The translations under genes and the position numbers were made by a program. Source: Argentina anserina (Eukaryota > Streptophyta > Magnoliopsida > Rosales > Rosaceae). From it: DNA of 64,000 nucleotides. Below the pieces are notes generated by a model, which ran no database searches, was not told the origin of the DNA, and saw only the letters and a program-made list of their open reading frames with translations. This document shows positions 60,101 to 64,000 of the stretch, one piece after another. Position 1 is the first letter of the stretch; every line of letters starts with the position of its first letter. The stretch is taken from positions 12,400,001 through 12,464,000 of the forward strand of contig NC_065872.1 of assembly GCF_933775445.1 (NCBI RefSeq). Direction: 5' to 3'.

Positions 60101-63100
60101 AGCACGTTGCTCTAAAACCCTGAATTTTTAGAGCCCTAAAAAGTTTTTCTATTCTCCGCCGCCGTCGTCTCTGGCCTCCGGCATCTTCCAGTTGGCGTTC
60201 CTCGTCGATACTGCCCCTGCATGGTCAACGTTTGCAACTCACGTGGTTTTTAAATTGGTCGCTTTTGGGTTACATGGGACCCCAATAGTACTACATTGTG
60301 AATTTGGACATTAAAATTTGGAAAACGGACCTCGGAACGTCAAAATTGACGTCGTTTTTTCCCGGTTACTGTTCCAGCATTTCCGGAATGTTTTCCGGCG
60401 TATTCGCCGCCTTCCGGCCATTTTACGGCGTTTCCGGCACCGCCATCCGGTTCCGGACGGCGTTCCCTGTCAGAGCTGAAGTTACGGCCTCCATACCGGC
60501 CACCTCCGGCCGCCGCCAGCTTCCGGCGAGTTTTTTCGACGATTTTTTTTCGTTGTTTCTCGTCATGTTTTCGGCATATTTCAGCAGTTCTTGCTGCCAC
60601 GTTTTCCTAGTCCAAATTTCACCCGGTTTTGAGTTAATTTGACATGGTTTTCCGGTTAATTTTTCGGTTTTCTCCAAGTCGTTTCATAGCTCAAATGATT
60701 TTATTATTATTGGTGACCACCCGCACCAATTGAATGGTTTTTACCACCCAAATTGTTTGGTATTCAACTGCTCCAATACCATGTTTTTCCAACTTTTGAG
60801 TTGAAGAATGTAGTTCTATTGCCATGTGATACATTCGATGGGATTGCCATTTGTTTCAATCCCCTCTCTTACAATATCCTACGGCATATTGTGTAGAGAA
60901 GTTCACCGCGTCGTTGACTCTCTTAATCTTCATTTTGAGAATGTCCCGCCGTGAAATCGAGTGTCTTGCTAATTGCGTAACCACCCACACTGTCCTACGG
61001 TGCATGTAGTTGTTTTACGGATCTCGTGTGGAGATTGTGTTCTATATCTTCGTGCCTTGCTAAGTTTTAAAGGCCATACATGCCAATGATGGATTTTCAT
61101 CTTGATATTTGTGTTAAGAATGGAGAGGAATAAATCTGTCAGATTTCATTTACAGTATCTTTTTCAAGCTTCGACAGTAGCTTTGTTAGCATGCAGGCAT
61201 AGTTTTGCTTGCCTGCAGTAGTAGCTTTATGTAACTCAATATTCTTTGAATCATTGGTTCGGTTTTATTGTCTTCTCGGTTTTGACATGATCTTTTTTTG
61301 GTCATTTTGAACAAGATATGATGATTCGAGTTCTTTGAAATTCACATTATCATCTATTTTTCATGTTCACGAAACGATTGGAGGACCACCTCACCCATGC
61401 TCCACACGGTGAGGCCAAGCCTATCCGTGCCATGCACGGTGAGGCCGAGCCTGCCTATTTCGGCGGCTCCATAGCATTAAGGCCATCGGTGGCGGCATCC
61501 CCTCCTTCACAGGAGCTTGTGATGCCTCCCGTGTTTTCTAATGCCTCCATGGTAATCTCTGATGCCCATCGCTCATTTTGCAAAGCTTGTTCTTTTGCAA
61601 GATTTCAAAGAAGTCCTTATTTTCTAAGACTCCAACCGAGAACATTTCATTCTTACGAAGTATTTAAGGTGACATTAGTGGACCATATCCAACCGAATGC
61701 GGACATTTTTCGATATTTTTATGGTATAGGTTAAGAGCATCGACGCGTTGGTCACACGTCGCTTTGCTTTCCACAAGAAACGTTGCATTCGCTAAAGTTT
61801 TTAGCTATGATCATCATCCTAAAGGCTCACCACCCTTCCTATCCTCTCAAATCTATTTGAATGGATACCGTTCGAGAGTTCACCCCCACGACTTTGATGA
61901 TTTCGTTTTACATGTCTACTGGGATCGTCGTTGAACATATTATTCCTCATGTTCATTCACTGCACGATCTAGCAGAGCTCGGACTTGGTTATGGGTACTA
62001 ACATGCCGATGTTTGCATGGGGATATGTAATGATGTTGCATACAGCAACACTTATTCGTTTCAGACCCACAACTTGCCAAGCGTTTAGTGCGTACCAGAT
62101 GGTCTCTGGATACAGTCCCAACGTTCTTTTCACTAACGCCTATTTGGTTAAAGTTGTTTATGTGCCTCTATTGTAGTTATCTCAATGGGTCTACTTGAAA
62201 CGGTTAAGTATTCTGGTTGGTTATGATTTATGAATCACCAACACTTGTCCGCTATTTCCAATCTACAACCGTTGATCTCTATTCTGCGATATTAGCAGAC
62301 GGTCACTTTGATGAGACATACTTCCCGTCGTTAGGGGGAGATATGGAATGCTCCCATTCCGGTTTTAACGCCAGGAATTGACGTGGTGTGGCACTATGTC
62401 TCATTAAGATCCCGCACTACTCAAAATGAGCAAATGTGCAACACATTATCTACCTCCAGAAAGTCAAAGATTCGATGCTCAATGACTTTACCGATATTGC
62501 GAAAGTGACGAGATCGCACATAAATATTGTGATGTGCCGGTAAGGTTGGAACTCTCAGAATATGAGAGAATTTCATATGACCTGGTCCTAGCACCGTTGG
62601 CACCATCCCTGACAGTGGGAAAGAAGCCGGCGATGGTACCATCGTACGCTGTGGTGTTTTCGGCGCCCGTGGTATTGCACCACAAAACAAGGGCGGCAAA
62701 CGCAAAAATGGACTAGTAAGGGTCATAGCTTCGGTCTTGACTCCTGCCTAGATGAGGGGGAGACCATTATTCTCTGGAATCAAAACCAGAAAGAAGCGAG
62801 ATGCGTAGGCACAAGTATTTTGCCCATCATCAAGAGATATTCTCTAAACATGTGTATCAACTAAGTTTCTGTGGGACGCTACAGACTCCTTTTGTTGATG
62901 TTAGAGCAGAATAGAAATCTCACGAATTGATCGTATACAGCGCGCACGTGTGTTTAATGAATTGATCTCCCATGATTGATGATGTATTCGCTTATGCTCT
63001 TATTCCGTTGTAAAGCATCAACGATGAGCAACTTGACCGAAGTGGAAAGAATCAATACAGGCTGAACTAGACTTGTTATGTTAGTCGTTGTTCGTAAGTG

Positions 63101-64000
63101 TAATGAGAAAGATGAAGTCATACGATATATGCAGGACTTATGGCGCAAAGATTGTCTCATTATCCTAGTATTGACTATGATGAGTTATATTCTCTCGTTA
63201 TGGACATAATTGCTTTCCGCTACTTGATCAGTAGTAGTGTCCATGAAAACTGATTTGCAGCATATGATAGTGGTCATAGAATATCTGTAAAGGGATCTTG
63301 ACGCATATATGAGAGTGCCTGAGGGACTTTAAATGCCTCTAGACCACGAAGAGCTTATGTAACCAGATTGCGACGTTCGAGAGAACGTAGTACAATCGGT
63401 TGCAAGAACTCATACCCATATGTGTTCATATGAAAGCTAATTCTTGATTCTCTATTCCGTCTAAGTATAGATGATGAAGAGATTCAATGAACTATACATT
63501 CATACATGTTAGTGTTGTTGAGACACTATTTCTTTCATTATGACGTGATTAACTATGCGCCTATGCATTGTCATTGGACTTGCATTGCTTCTTTGACATG
63601 GGTTTAGTTCTACACTTAGTGAACCAACACAAATCCTATCCACACCAATGCCGCCAACAGCTCCAGCAACATCAACGTACGCCTTGGTGTAGCAGTCGAC
63701 ACTGGTAGCATAAAGGATACGTACAGTTCCGCTTCGGACCAAAATCAATCCTTCATTGGTCCATTCCCCCATTCTTTTGTGAAAGACACATTGAATGTGA
63801 CAAATCAGAATCTGTCCAGTTTCGTAGGTCACCTTCAACGAGACTTACAAGACAGCTCGCTCGATGAAATATGGTGAAATGGGTACTGTTTGAAAGGCCT
63901 ATGTGTCTACTTTCCAGGGACACCAACCATTTGTTCATAGCTATCATATTGAGTGAGTTATGGCCGTTTTAGCAAAGTAGGACAGTTCTATCCGGAAATT
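60101..64000 (+). pseudogene. Degenerate Ty1/Copia internal region (runs off the window)
   Basis: Polyprotein remains in all three forward frames with many stops. 60101-61350 is leader/gag-like but unrecognisable (TTCCGG-rich). 61560-61735 keeps the pre-integrase HRSFCKACSFARFQRSPYF and the start of the integrase core (FKVTLVDHIQPNADIFRYF). 61740-62180 continues the integrase (HHPSYPLKSI, GIVVEHIIPHVHS, GYVMMLHTATLIRFRPT, YQMVSGYSPNV). 62240-62740 is the Lys/Arg/Gly linker. About 63010-63430 has reverse-transcriptase echoes (PKWKESIQAEL, a frameshifted YNRLQE). Beyond that nothing is assignable, and the 3' LTR would be past 64000. It is non-functional: no domain is intact. It shares its LTR family with 58543-58754. 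Confidence 0.7.

Noticed and set aside
60298..60642. 114-codon frame as a Copia gag gene
   Set aside because: The translation is a TTCCGG-rich low-complexity run without zinc knuckle or gag similarity.

Overview
This is a stretch of plant nuclear DNA. Its genes are split by GT-AG introns, it encodes plant-specific families (TTL/TPR14, PLAT-plain, NHL/LEA_2, plant-type trehalose-phosphate phosphatase), and it is dense in LTR retrotransposon, SINE, LINE, hAT and MITE relics. A eudicot is clear. Rosaceae (strawberry/rose type) is only an impression. About 1-12.5 kb is gene-dense, 12.5-28.7 kb is a transposon graveyard, 28.8-29.6 kb holds one intronless gene, 30-40 kb is almost gene-free, 40-42.6 kb holds one ten-exon gene, and 43-64 kb is mostly repeats.

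Genes supported from sequence: (1) the 3' part of a succinate dehydrogenase iron-sulfur subunit of SDH2-3 type (593-1540, +); (2) a complete seven-exon HCC2/SCO-like gene lacking the copper-binding cysteine pair (3696-6774, +); (3) a five-exon TPR14/TTL-like TPR protein without a thioredoxin domain (8355-10599, +); (4) a two-exon secreted PLAT-domain protein (11825-12466, -); (5) an NDR1/HIN1-like LEA_2 membrane protein (28803-29591, +); (6) a ten-exon trehalose-6-phosphate phosphatase (40017-42162, -) with a 5'UTR intron, a TATA box and three upstream G-boxes, one fused to a DRE core. In genes 2, 3, 4 and 6 all exon phases join cleanly to a stop. A possible broken small secreted-peptide gene lies at 46184-46426.

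From memory of Arabidopsis loci, SDH2-3, TPR14, PLAT3 and TPPJ cluster on the end of chromosome 5, and PLAT1, HCC2 and TPPH cluster on the end of chromosome 4. This window appears to hold both sets interleaved, as expected of an ancestral block that fractionated after duplication in the Arabidopsis lineage. Here the PLAT-TPP interval has been opened by about 28 kb, much of it repeats, plus the NHL gene.

The best-bounded repeats are a 2.8-kb solo LTR with TTGAA target duplications (21616-24447) that carries a 29-bp minisatellite; a SINE with an 11-bp target duplication (18061-18447); a 120-bp MITE with a 9-bp target duplication (37613-37732); a 1-kb inverted-repeat element (58132-59128) holding a nested Copia solo LTR with CACAT duplications; and a heavily decayed Copia element from 59914 to the window end. 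I found no CRISPR array, operon, viral gene or toxin gene, and nothing I could call a new biological system.
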